Notes under the pieces: generated by a model
What the model saw: only the letters and a program-made list of their open reading frames with translations
The model's database searches: none
What the model was told of the DNA's origin: nothing
Source: Thiobacillus sp. UBA2597
GTDB lineage: Bacteria > Pseudomonadota > Gammaproteobacteria > Burkholderiales > Thiobacillaceae
Direction of reading: 5' to 3'
Assembly (NCBI GenBank): GCA_002339725.1
Contig: DDKN01000052.1
Span: forward strand, 5,777-69,336
Length of the DNA: 63,560 nucleotides
Made by a program: the position numbers and the translations under genes
Shown here: piece by piece, positions 10,541 to 17,281 of the stretch
Layout: each line of letters starts with the position of its first letter
Numbering within the stretch: position 1 is the first letter of the stretch

Positions 10541-10612
10541 ATGCGCGGGTTTCAGTGAAGGCTAACGTGAGCGCAGCGAACGTTAAGGTGCACAGCACCG
10601 GCCGCAACTAAA
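10541..10612 (-). repeat. REP-like element, copy 1, between motC and motD
   Basis: Read on the minus strand, this has the layout TTTAGTTGCGGCC, an inverted repeat TTAACGTTCGC / GCTCACGTTAG, then AGCCTTCACTGAA. The same framing sequences (TAGTTCCGGC at the 5' end, AGCCTTCACTG at the 3' end, variable hairpin between) occur at 16222-16292, 16504-16568 and 19245-19320. The hairpin may act on the motC-motD transcript, but no terminator T-run follows it. Confidence 0.6.
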
Positions 10613-10649
10613 ATCCCCGCCAGCGAGTGCTTCCAGAAGGAAGAGTGAA

Positions 10650-11444
10650 ATGGCCAGAAAAAAACTGCCGGAAGAACACGAGAACCACGAGCGTTGGCTG
10701 GTGTCCTATGCCGACTTCATCACCCTCCTGTTCGCCTTCTTTGTCGTGATGTATGCCATCTCCTCCCTCAATGAGGGCAAGTACCGGGTGATGGCCGATT
10801 CCATCGTCAAGGCCTTCCGCGAACAGGAGCAGACCGATCAGATGATCCGCCTGGGCTCGAAATATCCGGAATTGATGCCGGGCAAGGGACAGCCGATCGG
10901 CGAGGGCATACCCAAGCGGGAGATCGAGGACCCGAAGAAGGTGTCCGAACGCGAGAAGATGAAGCAGATCGCCAACAAGGTGGTCGAGACCATGCAGCCG
11001 CTGGTGCAGAGCGGCCAGGTCAAGGTCAGCCAGTCGAGCAAGGGCATCACCCTCGAGATCAATGCCAGTGTCCTGTTCGCCAGTGGCGATGCCCGTCTGC
11101 AGCCGAACTCCCTGCAGCTGCTTTCCGCCGTGGCCAAGGAGTTGGCCAAGATCGACAACCCGATCCAGGTCGAGGGTCACACCGACAACATCCCGATCAA
11201 GAGCGAGTACTTCCCGTCCAATTGGGAATTGTCCAGCGCCCGTGCCGGCAGTGTGGTGCGGCTGTTCGTCGAGCAGGGCGTGGCCCCGGCCCGGCTCGAG
11301 GCGATCGGTTTTGCCGACAACCGGCCAATCGACACCAATGTCACACCCGAGGGGCGCGCCCGCAACCGCCGGGTGAATGTGTTGATCCTGGATGCCACGA
11401 CCGTCGAGGCCAAGGAAATCCTCCGGCGCGAGGTGCAGAACTAA
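10650..11444 (+). CDS. motD: MotD, flagellar stator protein (MotB family)
   Basis: A 264-residue MotB-type protein. One N-terminal membrane helix (about residues 17-38, SYADFITLLFAFFVVMYA) carries Asp22, the ion-binding residue. A plug/linker region follows. The C-terminal OmpA-like peptidoglycan-binding domain runs from about residue 140, with VEGHTDNIPI and RAGSVVRLFVEQG motifs and the terminal ARNRRVNVLIL. It anchors the stator to the cell wall and partners MotC. The start at ATG 10650 follows GGAAG. The PilZ-like gene converges on it 17 bases downstream. Confidence 0.94.
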   Translation: MARKKLPEEHENHERWLVSYADFITLLFAFFVVMYAISSLNEGKYRVMADSIVKAFREQEQTDQMIRLGSKYPELMPGKGQPIGEGIPKREIEDPKKVSEREKMKQIANKVVETMQPLVQSGQVKVSQSSKGITLEINASVLFASGDARLQPNSLQLLSAVAKELAKIDNPIQVEGHTDNIPIKSEYFPSNWELSSARAGSVVRLFVEQGVAPARLEAIGFADNRPIDTNVTPEGRARNRRVNVLILDATTVEAKEILRREVQN

Positions 11445-11461
11445 CTCCGCCTGTGCCGGGT

Positions 11462-12949
11462 TCAAGCCGGCTCGATGCGGAAAAGCGCGATGCCGGCCGC
11501 GACTTCCGTCAGCGGTTTGAGCACGACCGGGCGTGCGCCATCGGCTTGCTCCAGCAGCACAGGCAGGTCGGTGCGGGCCAACCCCTGCCTGAGCAACAGT
11601 TTCTCCGCCCCGTTGGCGTTAAGGCTGCGCAGCAGCAACCCTGAAACCGGCTGTTGCGTGGCGGGGTCGCGCAGCCGGGTCGGCTCCGCCCGGCTGGCCA
11701 GCAGCTGCAGGCCGAACGCCAGTCTCTCTGGTTGAGGCTGCTGGAACCAGCGTATGACACCGATTTGCCAATGCCGGCCCTGTTGCTGCCGCAGGGCGAT
11801 GAGTTCGCCGACGTCGATGTGGCGAGGCAGTTGGCCGCTGCACTCCAGTGCCAGGCCGCCGGCGCTGTCGTTCAGGGTGCGGCAGGCGAGCGCACTGGAC
11901 GGCCCGTCGTCCAGTGCGGGCAGGCCCGCCGGCTGCTCAGGCTGAGCCGCGCCCAGGGCGATTTCATAAGGGACAGTTTGCGTCGGTCGGCGGCGCTGAA
12001 TCAGGCGATGCCGCGAGGCGCCCCAACGCAGTTTGAGTTTGTTGAGCAGGGTGCGATAGGCCGGCCAATCCTGTGCCGGGGGCAGGTCTGGCGCCGGGCG
12101 CTGCTGCCGGATGGTGTTGCCAAGCTGGGCCAGCTGCCTGGCGATGTCGGCGGTGTCGAACAGCAGGGCATGGCGAGTCGCCGCCTGGTGGCGCGCCAGC
12201 GACAGCGGCGGCTCGTCCCGTCTGGGGTGGAGGTAAAACGGCGCGAGGGGTGTCTTGCTGCCATCCGCAGGGGTGAGCGTGCCGAGCGGGGCAAGCCTTC
12301 GGGCCAGGTCGTGGGCCCAGCCGAGCTCCTCGGCCGTGAATTGGTAAGGATCGGCCAATGCCAGCAAGAGCAATGCCTTGTAGTGGTTGGCGAGGCTGTC
12401 CTGGTCGTTCGACACGGCGGTTTCTGCCAGGCCCCGCTGCAGGGCACACAGATGGGTCTGGTGCAGATCGAGCCACAGACCGGCAGGCAGTGGGGTGTGG
12501 CATTGGAACGCGAGCAGCATCTGCCTGCTCAACGTCAGCAGCAGATCGGCCAGTCTGGGTGCGGCCTGGGGCGCGTGCCCCTGATGCAGCGTCGCGAGGA
12601 TGAGCAGTTTCTGGCTGTTGGCCAGCTCGCCCAGCAGCGTTTGACACAGCTCAAGCTTGCGGTAACCAGCTTCGGTCAAAGGCAAGGGGTGGTCGGCCAG
12701 TTCTTGGCGCAAGCGCTCCGCCAGGTGCCAGGCACTGGTCTTGAGCAGGTTGGCCAGCTGGCTGCGGTGCTGGGCGGGCAGGTCGATGCGGCTGAAGGCG
12801 CCCAGGAAACGGCCGAGTTTGGTCGCCGCCTCCGCGGCGTCGGCAAGCGGTAATTTGGCGAGCCAGGAGCCGACTTGATCGGGGCTGTGGTCCGGATTTA
12901 TAGTGCCCGCCGTTCTTTGCCGTGGCGGCAGATGATAATGGGGTAACAT
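11462..12949 (-). CDS. PilZ-domain-like protein, probable c-di-GMP effector
   Basis: A 495-residue soluble protein. The N-terminal 330 residues are Leu/Ala-rich helical sequence that I do not recognise. The C-terminal part has an RLIQR (RxxxR) motif followed about 45 residues later by NDSAGG (the (D/N)xSxxG motif), the two c-di-GMP-binding motifs of PilZ domains; the spacing is longer than usual, so the call is tentative. ATG 12949 (MLPHYHLPP) was chosen over upstream codons that run into the divergent thioredoxin gene's leader. It converges on motD, so a flagellar-brake-like role is possible but unproven. Confidence 0.6.
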   Translation of the reverse strand: MLPHYHLPPRQRTAGTINPDHSPDQVGSWLAKLPLADAAEAATKLGRFLGAFSRIDLPAQHRSQLANLLKTSAWHLAERLRQELADHPLPLTEAGYRKLELCQTLLGELANSQKLLILATLHQGHAPQAAPRLADLLLTLSRQMLLAFQCHTPLPAGLWLDLHQTHLCALQRGLAETAVSNDQDSLANHYKALLLLALADPYQFTAEELGWAHDLARRLAPLGTLTPADGSKTPLAPFYLHPRRDEPPLSLARHQAATRHALLFDTADIARQLAQLGNTIRQQRPAPDLPPAQDWPAYRTLLNKLKLRWGASRHRLIQRRRPTQTVPYEIALGAAQPEQPAGLPALDDGPSSALACRTLNDSAGGLALECSGQLPRHIDVGELIALRQQQGRHWQIGVIRWFQQPQPERLAFGLQLLASRAEPTRLRDPATQQPVSGLLLRSLNANGAEKLLLRQGLARTDLPVLLEQADGARPVVLKPLTEVAAGIALFRIEPA

Positions 12950-13073
12950 CGTTATGAATTCTCCCTGCCCGGCGCGACATTCTAGCCAATTACCGCCTCG
13001 GCAGGTGGCCTGGCGGGAGGGGCGCAAGCGGGGGCGGTGTCCCGTCATCGGTGATTTTGCCAAGAGACAACGC

Positions 13074-13523
13074 ATGTTGAAACGCTGGATCATCGCGTGC
13101 CTGTTGCTGGCGCTGGCCCCCGCCGCGCCGGCCTTCACCCTGACCGACAGTCAGGGCAAGGTGCATCGGCTTGCCGACTACAAAGGCAAATGGGTGTTGG
13201 TCAATTTCTGGGCGACCTGGTGTCCACCCTGCCTGGAGGAAATCCCCGATCTCGTGGCCCTGCACGAGAACAAGCAGAACAAGCTGGTGGTGATCGGGGT
13301 GGCGTTGGACTACCAGGACCCCCAGACTGTTCTGCGCTTCGCCGAGCAGCAGATGATCAGCTATCCGGTCGTGCTCGGCGACTACAGGCTCGCGGGCCAG
13401 ATCGGGCCGGTGCGTGGCCTGCCCACCAGTTATCTGTACAATCCCCAGGGCAAGGTGGTCGCCTATACCGTCGGGGCGCTGAGCCGGGCGGCGGTGGAAG
13501 GCTACATCGCCAAGAAAAAATGA
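13074..13523 (+). CDS. TlpA/ResA-like periplasmic thiol-disulfide oxidoreductase
   Basis: A 149-residue secreted thioredoxin-fold protein. The signal peptide (KRWIIACLLLALAPAAPA, cleaved near residue 20) precedes an AhpC/TSA-redoxin domain with active site WCPPC at about residues 46-50 and cis-Pro in the GLPTSY loop. Members of this family reduce disulfides in periplasmic proteins, for example during cytochrome c maturation. ATG 13074 was chosen because it starts the signal peptide; the longer frame has no coding character. A second thioredoxin-fold gene begins 17 bases after the stop. Confidence 0.85.
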   Translation: MLKRWIIACLLLALAPAAPAFTLTDSQGKVHRLADYKGKWVLVNFWATWCPPCLEEIPDLVALHENKQNKLVVIGVALDYQDPQTVLRFAEQQMISYPVVLGDYRLAGQIGPVRGLPTSYLYNPQGKVVAYTVGALSRAAVEGYIAKKK

Positions 13524-13540
13524 GATGGAAGGAGACATCC

Positions 13541-14050
13541 ATGCGTTGGCTGGTTTTGCTCTTAGCCTTGTGCGCGCTGCCGGCTTGGGCCGAGGTGCGC
13601 GATCCCGCCTCCCACTTCTTCATGCCCAAGTTGGGCGATTTCAAGGGCGAGCTGGATGTGGCCAGGCAGGAAGGCAAGGTCGGCATCCTGTTGATGTTCG
13701 AACTGGATGACTGCCCCTATTGCCATCGCATGAAGGCGACCATTCTCAACCAGTCTGAGGTGCAGGACTGGTATCGCAAGCACTTCCTGATCTACACCAT
13801 CGATGCCAAGGGCGACACCATGATGACCGATTTCACCGGCAAGGACACGACGGAAAAGGCCTTCGCCCTCGAGCAGCGGGTGCGCGCCACGCCGGTGTTT
13901 CAATTCTACGACCTCACCGGCAAGCCCATCACGCGCTTTACCGGCGCCACCCAGAGCAAAGAGGAGTTTCTCCTGCTTGGGCGCTATGTGGTCGAAGGCC
14001 ACTACAAGACCATGCCGTTCAACGTCTATAAGCGACAGGCCGGCCAGTGA
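13541..14050 (+). CDS. SoxW-like periplasmic thioredoxin-fold protein
   Basis: A 169-residue protein with an N-terminal signal peptide (RWLVLLLALCALPAWA) and a DsbDgamma/SoxW-type thioredoxin domain with CPYC at about residues 59-62 and a cis-Pro segment (RATPVFQFYD). SoxW proteins keep sulfur-oxidation enzymes such as SoxXYZ in the right redox state, and this fits the suspected sulfur-oxidising host, but no sox gene is in the window. A strong GGAAGGAG site precedes the ATG. The stop overlaps the start of the TolC-like gene (TGATG). Confidence 0.7.
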   Translation: MRWLVLLLALCALPAWAEVRDPASHFFMPKLGDFKGELDVARQEGKVGILLMFELDDCPYCHRMKATILNQSEVQDWYRKHFLIYTIDAKGDTMMTDFTGKDTTEKAFALEQRVRATPVFQFYDLTGKPITRFTGATQSKEEFLLLGRYVVEGHYKTMPFNVYKRQAGQ

Positions 14051-15336
14051 TGCGTGCCTGGTCGGCGTTGCTGGCGCTGCTGCTGGCGCTGCCGCTCGAG
14101 GCCGCCGGCAAGCCGCTCACGCTGGACGAGGTGCTGGCGGTGGCCGATGCGGCCCATCCGGACCTCGATATCGCGGCGGCCCAGCGCGAACTGGCCGAGG
14201 CGGAACAGGCCCTGGCCGAAAGCCTGAATGACGCCCGACTGACCTTGGAAGGTACGCTGCGCACCGGGCGCAATCCGGTCCTGCGCGACAATTTCGAATC
14301 GGACAACAGCCTGCGCCTCAATCTGCGCAAGACCCTGATCGACAGCGGCCGCAATCAGTCCGCCGTGGCCGCTGCGCGCCTGGAGACGCAGGCGCGCAGC
14401 CTGCAATGGCTCGACGTCAAGGCGCAACGCCGCATCGCCCTGATGAGCCGCTATTTCGATGTCCTGCTGGCCGACCTGCGTTACACCGCGGACAACGAAT
14501 TCATGACCGTGGCCTATCTGCGCTGGGATGACGAAAAGCAGCGCCAGGAACTGGGCATGCGCTCCCAGGCCGAGGTGGCCACATTGGAAGCGGTGTTCCA
14601 GGACGCCCGCGTCGTGCGCAACGAGGCGGAGCGCCGGATGCGGGAAAAGCGCCTGGCGCTTGCCGCCGCGCTGAACCGCATCAGTGAATTGCCGGCCGAC
14701 CTGGTCGATCCCAAGCTGAATTCGAATGATCGCGCGCTGCCGGAGTTCGAGGCCCTGTTGATGCGTGCCCTGGCGCACAACCCGCGCCTGGTCGCCCAGC
14801 AGCAATTGCTCAATGCCGCGCAGAGCCGGTTGGCCGCGATTCGCGCCGAGAATCTGCCCAGCCTGGAATTCGAGGCCGAGGCCGCCAGCTGGAGCCGTAA
14901 TGCTGCCACGCGCGATGACTTGCGCGCCGGGTTCAATCTGGTGTGGCCGATTTATCAGGGCAAGCGCGTCGATGCCCGCCTGGCCAAGGAACAGGCCCAG
15001 TTCCATCTGCTGCAGGCCCAATATGAAGGCATGAAGCTGGATCTGCAGCAGGCCGTGTTCGCGACCTGGCAGGAGATCCAGCAATTGCGTGAGACCGAGC
15101 GCAATGCCGCCCGGATCAATGCCAGCTACCGCGATGTGGCCTTGGAGCAGGCGCGCGCCGTGTATGAACTGGAACTGCAGACCAAGCTGGGTACGGCCAT
15201 GGCGGAAACCCAGGCGGCACTCTGGCGCCAGCGTTCGGTTGAATACCGCTTGGCTTTGGCCTGGGCGAAACTGGAGGCCCTGGTCGGTGGTCCGATCGAG
15301 GCCCAGTCCGAGGCCAATGGGGAGAAAGGCAAATGA
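14050..15336 (+). CDS. TolC-family outer-membrane efflux protein
   Basis: A 428-residue TolC/CusC-type trimeric outer-membrane channel. A signal peptide (AWSALLALLLALPLEAAG) is followed by two long heptad-rich helical halves, with DEVLAVADAAHPDLDIAAAQ in the first and EFEALLMRALAHNPRLVAQQ in the second, the internal duplication that defines the family. The ATG overlaps the preceding stop codon, and its own last bases overlap the adaptor gene. GTG 14047 is a possible but less likely start. It probably exports an unknown substrate with the adaptor, but no inner-membrane transporter is encoded beside it. Confidence 0.88.
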   Translation: MRAWSALLALLLALPLEAAGKPLTLDEVLAVADAAHPDLDIAAAQRELAEAEQALAESLNDARLTLEGTLRTGRNPVLRDNFESDNSLRLNLRKTLIDSGRNQSAVAAARLETQARSLQWLDVKAQRRIALMSRYFDVLLADLRYTADNEFMTVAYLRWDDEKQRQELGMRSQAEVATLEAVFQDARVVRNEAERRMREKRLALAAALNRISELPADLVDPKLNSNDRALPEFEALLMRALAHNPRLVAQQQLLNAAQSRLAAIRAENLPSLEFEAEAASWSRNAATRDDLRAGFNLVWPIYQGKRVDARLAKEQAQFHLLQAQYEGMKLDLQQAVFATWQEIQQLRETERNAARINASYRDVALEQARAVYELELQTKLGTAMAETQAALWRQRSVEYRLALAWAKLEALVGGPIEAQSEANGEKGK

Positions 15337-16070
15337 AAACTCGCTTCGCTTTGCTCTGGTTGTTGTCGGGTGGCGTTTGGGCCGCGGATTACCCCGCCGT
15401 GTTGCACTGGTCGCAACCGGTGGCCATGTCGACTGCGGCGCCCGGCGTGGTCGAACGCGTCCTGGTGCAGCCCGGTCAGCAGGTACGCCCAGGCGAATTG
15501 CTGCTGGCGCTCGATCCGGCACGCTATCAGGCCCAGGTCATGGCGGCCCGGGCCGAGCTCGAACGCCTGCAGGAGGAGGAGGCCGAGGCCAAGCGCAACC
15601 TCGAGCGTGAGCAGGAGCTCTATGCCCGCACGGTGACCGCCACCACGGTGCTGGATGCCGCCAAACTGAATCACGCCCAGGCCAGGACGGCGCTCCAGGC
15701 CGGCCAGGCCCGGTTGGAACAGGCGCGCCGGCAGCTGGCGGAAACGGAATTGCGCGCGCCCTTCCCGGCGCTGGTGCTCGACCGTCCGGCCGAGCCGGGC
15801 ATGGTGGTGGCGCAATGCGAGTCGCCGATCCTGCTCAGCCTCGCGCGCAGCGATGAAATCCTGGCGCGGGCGACCCTGAGCCCGGCTCAGGCCAGCGGCG
15901 TGATGCTGGGAGCTGCGGCGACCGTGCAGGTCGGCGACAGGGGCTATGCGGGTAAGGTGAGGGCCTTGCGCTTCGTCGCCGGCGACAAGCCGGGTTATCA
16001 GCTCGACGTTGCCATCCCGCGCGCCGCGCGCTGGATGGCCGGCCAGGCGGCGACGATCAAATTGCCGTGA
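15333..16070 (+). CDS. Short periplasmic adaptor (membrane fusion protein, HlyD/AcrA type)
   Basis: A 245-residue efflux adaptor, shorter than the usual 350-400 residues. It has a cleavable signal peptide (LLWLLSGGVWAA), a lipoyl-like half motif (APGVVERVLVQPGQQVRPGELLLALD), a coiled-coil hairpin (about residues 65-140), the second lipoyl half (AETELRAPFPALVLDRPAEPG) and a short beta-barrel segment. The membrane-proximal domain is reduced. It overlaps the TolC-like gene by four bases, and a terminator follows 22 bases after the stop, so the operon ends without a pump gene. Confidence 0.82.
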   Translation: MKTRFALLWLLSGGVWAADYPAVLHWSQPVAMSTAAPGVVERVLVQPGQQVRPGELLLALDPARYQAQVMAARAELERLQEEEAEAKRNLEREQELYARTVTATTVLDAAKLNHAQARTALQAGQARLEQARRQLAETELRAPFPALVLDRPAEPGMVVAQCESPILLSLARSDEILARATLSPAQASGVMLGAAATVQVGDRGYAGKVRALRFVAGDKPGYQLDVAIPRAARWMAGQAATIKLP

Positions 16071-16092
16071 TGAAAGGCGCCGGCAGCAAAAC

Positions 16093-16116
16093 AGGCCGCG
16101 CATGCGGCCTTTTTTG
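16093..16116 (+). terminator. Rho-independent terminator after the efflux pair
   Basis: A 7-bp stem AGGCCGC / GCGGCCT with a GCAT loop, followed by TTTTTT. It closes the thioredoxin-TolC-adaptor operon. Confidence 0.85.
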
Positions 16117-16149
16117 TTGAGACGGCGGCTTAGGCGGGGCGTATTCAGT

Positions 16150-16227
16150 CTACGCGGCCTGGGCCTGCGTGGCTTCCGCGGGGATGTAGGCCTTGCCCGA
16201 CCAGGGCATGGTGCAGGCGCTCGCCTC
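16150..16227 (-). pseudogene. Degenerate 3'-end copy A of the SOR-like gene
   Basis: On the minus strand this reads NGNEASACTMPWSGKAYIP, then a short Ala/Gln tail and TAG. It matches the last 30 or so residues of the intact gene at 16569-17021 (NGNEEIAYTMLWSGKAYTP). Upstream it runs directly into REP-like sequence rather than the rest of the gene, so it is a truncated, non-functional duplicate. Confidence 0.75.
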
Positions 16228-16292
16228 GTTGCCGTTTTAGTTCCGGCATCACGCGGCTTGCGCCGCATGAGCCTTCACTGAACCGACAACGA
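16222..16292 (+). repeat. REP-like element, copy 2
   Basis: TTTTAGTTCCGGCATCACG, a short GCGGCTTGCGCCGC hairpin, then ATGAGCCTTCACTGAACCG. It is nearly identical to the element at 16504-16568 (GGGCCGC in place of GCGCCGC). It sits just downstream of fragment B in the same way that the 16504 copy sits just downstream of the intact gene, which shows that gene end plus repeat were duplicated together. Confidence 0.7.
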
Positions 16293-16390
16293 TCAGGCGG
16301 CTTTGGCGTACTTCGCCTTCGCGGCCTGGGCCTCCTTGGCTTCCTTGGGGGTGTAGGCCTTGCCCGACCAGAGCATGGTGCAGGCGCTCG
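16293..16390 (-). pseudogene. Degenerate 3'-end copy B of the SOR-like gene
   Basis: On the minus strand this encodes ASACTMLWSGKAYTPKEAK and the same Ala/Lys-rich tail ending KYAKAA and TGA as the intact gene. The last 90 or so bases are almost identical to the 3' end of the intact copy; the stop codons lie 276 bases apart. Upstream of this the sequence diverges into REP-like DNA, so it is only a gene fragment. Confidence 0.8.
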
Positions 16391-16446
16391 CCTTTCGGCC
16401 GCTTTGCTTGAGGTTCGCTTCGCTCATGTCAGCCTTCGCCCAAACG
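16385..16446 (+). repeat. Diverged REP-like element, copy 3
   Basis: CGGCCGCTTTGCTTGAGG, then GTTCGCTTCGCTCATG and TCAGCCTTCGCCCAAACGA. The framing resembles the neighbouring copies (CGGC, hairpin, AGCCTTC, C/A-rich end) but is more diverged. It joins fragment B to the terminator palindrome. Confidence 0.45.
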
Positions 16447-16447
16447 A

Positions 16448-16484
16448 CAAGAAAAAAGCCGCCTCTTGGGCGGCTTTTTTCTTG
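16448..16484. terminator. Bidirectional terminator of the SOR-like gene
   Basis: A perfect 16-bp inverted repeat: CAAGAAAAAAGCCGCC (16448-16463) and GGCGGCTTTTTTCTTG (16469-16484), with a TCTTG loop. The A-run and T-run make it an intrinsic terminator in both directions. It lies 85 bases downstream of the minus-strand SOR-like gene and would end its transcript before the two fragments. Confidence 0.88.
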
Positions 16485-16503
16485 TTGCAGAAAGCTGGAT
16501 GGG

Positions 16504-16568
16504 TCGGTCGTTTAGCTTCCGGCATCACGCGGCTTGGGCCGCATGAGCCTTCACTGAACCGACAACGA
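16504..16568 (+). repeat. REP-like element, copy 4
   Basis: GTCGTTTAGCTTCCGGCATC, a GCGGCTTGGGCCGC hairpin, then ATGAGCCTTCACTGAACCG. It lies between the terminator and the stop codon of the SOR-like gene and is almost the same as the element at 16222-16292. Confidence 0.7.
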
Positions 16569-17021
16569 TCAGGCGGCTTTGGCGTACTTCGCCTTCGCGG
16601 CCTGGGCCTCCTTGGCTTCCTCGGGGGTGTAGGCCTTGCCCGACCAGAGCATGGTGTAGGCGATCTCCTCGTTGCCGTTTTCGCACAGTTCCAGAACCTT
16701 CTTGAACAGGGGCTGGAAGGTCTCGGAGCGATGCGAGGCTTCGTGCTGCTCGAACGACTGCCAGAAGGTCACGATCAGCGCTTCCTTGCCTTTCAGCGGG
16801 CTTTCCACCGCCTGACCGATGGTGGAACCCTCGTTGGAAACGGCACCGCTGTTCAGGCAGACGAAGCCGCCGACGAAGCCGGTGTCCGAGTGATAGGTCT
16901 TGACGTTCTCGCACAGGGTGGCGACGCGCTCTTCCAGGTCTTCCACGCTGTATTCGGGGCGCAGGATGACGCGGTTGATGGTGACGACGCCGTCGGAATT
17001 GAAACCGTTGATCAGGGCCAT
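16569..17021 (-). CDS. Small single-domain protein resembling sulfur oxygenase/reductase
   Basis: A 150-residue cytoplasmic protein with no signal peptide. ATG 17021 follows AAAGGAG at 17029-17035. Its pattern follows the N-terminal half of sulfur oxygenase/reductase (SOR, recalled from the Acidianus enzyme): xIN near residues 14-16, a Cys near residue 37, TGFVGGF (SOR HPGFVGF), then VTFWQSFEQHEASHR (SOR YTFWKDWKDHEEMHR) with both iron-ligand His in HxxxH, and Glu residues near NEEIAYTML (SOR EPIYEIIYANM). SOR is about 310 residues with two such ferredoxin-like domains; this protein has one. The C-terminal tail is Ala/Lys-rich. Alternatives are another dimeric alpha/beta-barrel (ABM-type) protein. 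The family link is inference from memory. Confidence 0.55.
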   Translation of the reverse strand: MALINGFNSDGVVTINRVILRPEYSVEDLEERVATLCENVKTYHSDTGFVGGFVCLNSGAVSNEGSTIGQAVESPLKGKEALIVTFWQSFEQHEASHRSETFQPLFKKVLELCENGNEEIAYTMLWSGKAYTPEEAKEAQAAKAKYAKAA

Positions 17022-17096
17022 GATGATCTCCTTTAGAAAATAACCAATTGCTAATGAATATGAACTGAACAAAGCGCGACACGCGCGCATGGCATT

Positions 17097-17125
17097 ACCT
17101 TAGTAATTCAGTCGGGTAATGTCAA
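17097..17125 (-). promoter_or_regulatory. Strong sigma-70-type promoter of the SOR-like gene
   Basis: On the minus strand, TTGACA (17120-17125), a 17-base spacer, and TAAGGT (17097-17102). Upstream (17126-17160) are two A6-tract segments in an AT-rich stretch, which resembles an UP element. The leader is about 70 bases. This suggests a strongly expressed single gene. Confidence 0.65.
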
Positions 17126-17223
17126 TAGCTTTTTTATGTACTTATATGTCTTTTTTATTACCGTGATATTGGCATCGCCATTCAGGGGCTGCTCGAGCGG
17201 ATAGGCAAACCACAAAGGCGGCC

Positions 17224-17273
17224 TTGCCAAATGAGAACGATCGTTCTATGTTTCAACTTTGGAACGAACGTTC
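17224..17273 (+). promoter_or_regulatory. dinB-like promoter with two GAAC-N4-GTTC operators
   Basis: A -35 box TTGCCA (17224-17229) and -10 TATGTT (17247-17252) are 17 bases apart. A perfect palindrome AGAACGATCGTTCT (17234-17247) fills the spacer, and a second GAACGAACGTTC (17262-17273) covers the transcript start. Both match GAAC-N4-GTTC, the LexA box known from Gram-positive bacteria, not the CTGT-N8-ACAG box expected in betaproteobacteria. A repressor site is clear; its identity is inferred from the downstream gene. Confidence 0.7.
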
Positions 17274-17281
17274 GATTTGCC

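Noticed and set aside
11654..12853. A 399-codon open frame antisense to the PilZ-like gene
   Set aside because: Gln/Arg/Gly-rich shadow frame; the minus-strand product has PilZ-type motifs and normal helices.
13525..13540. The upstream ATG at 13525 as start of the SoxW-like protein
   Set aside because: It precedes the GGAAGGAG site and would put charged residues before the signal peptide; ATG 13541 fits better.
16081..16568. Fragments A and B as CRISPR-like or phage repeats
   Set aside because: Both read as the C-terminus of the neighbouring gene, with its stop codon region, so they are gene duplications.
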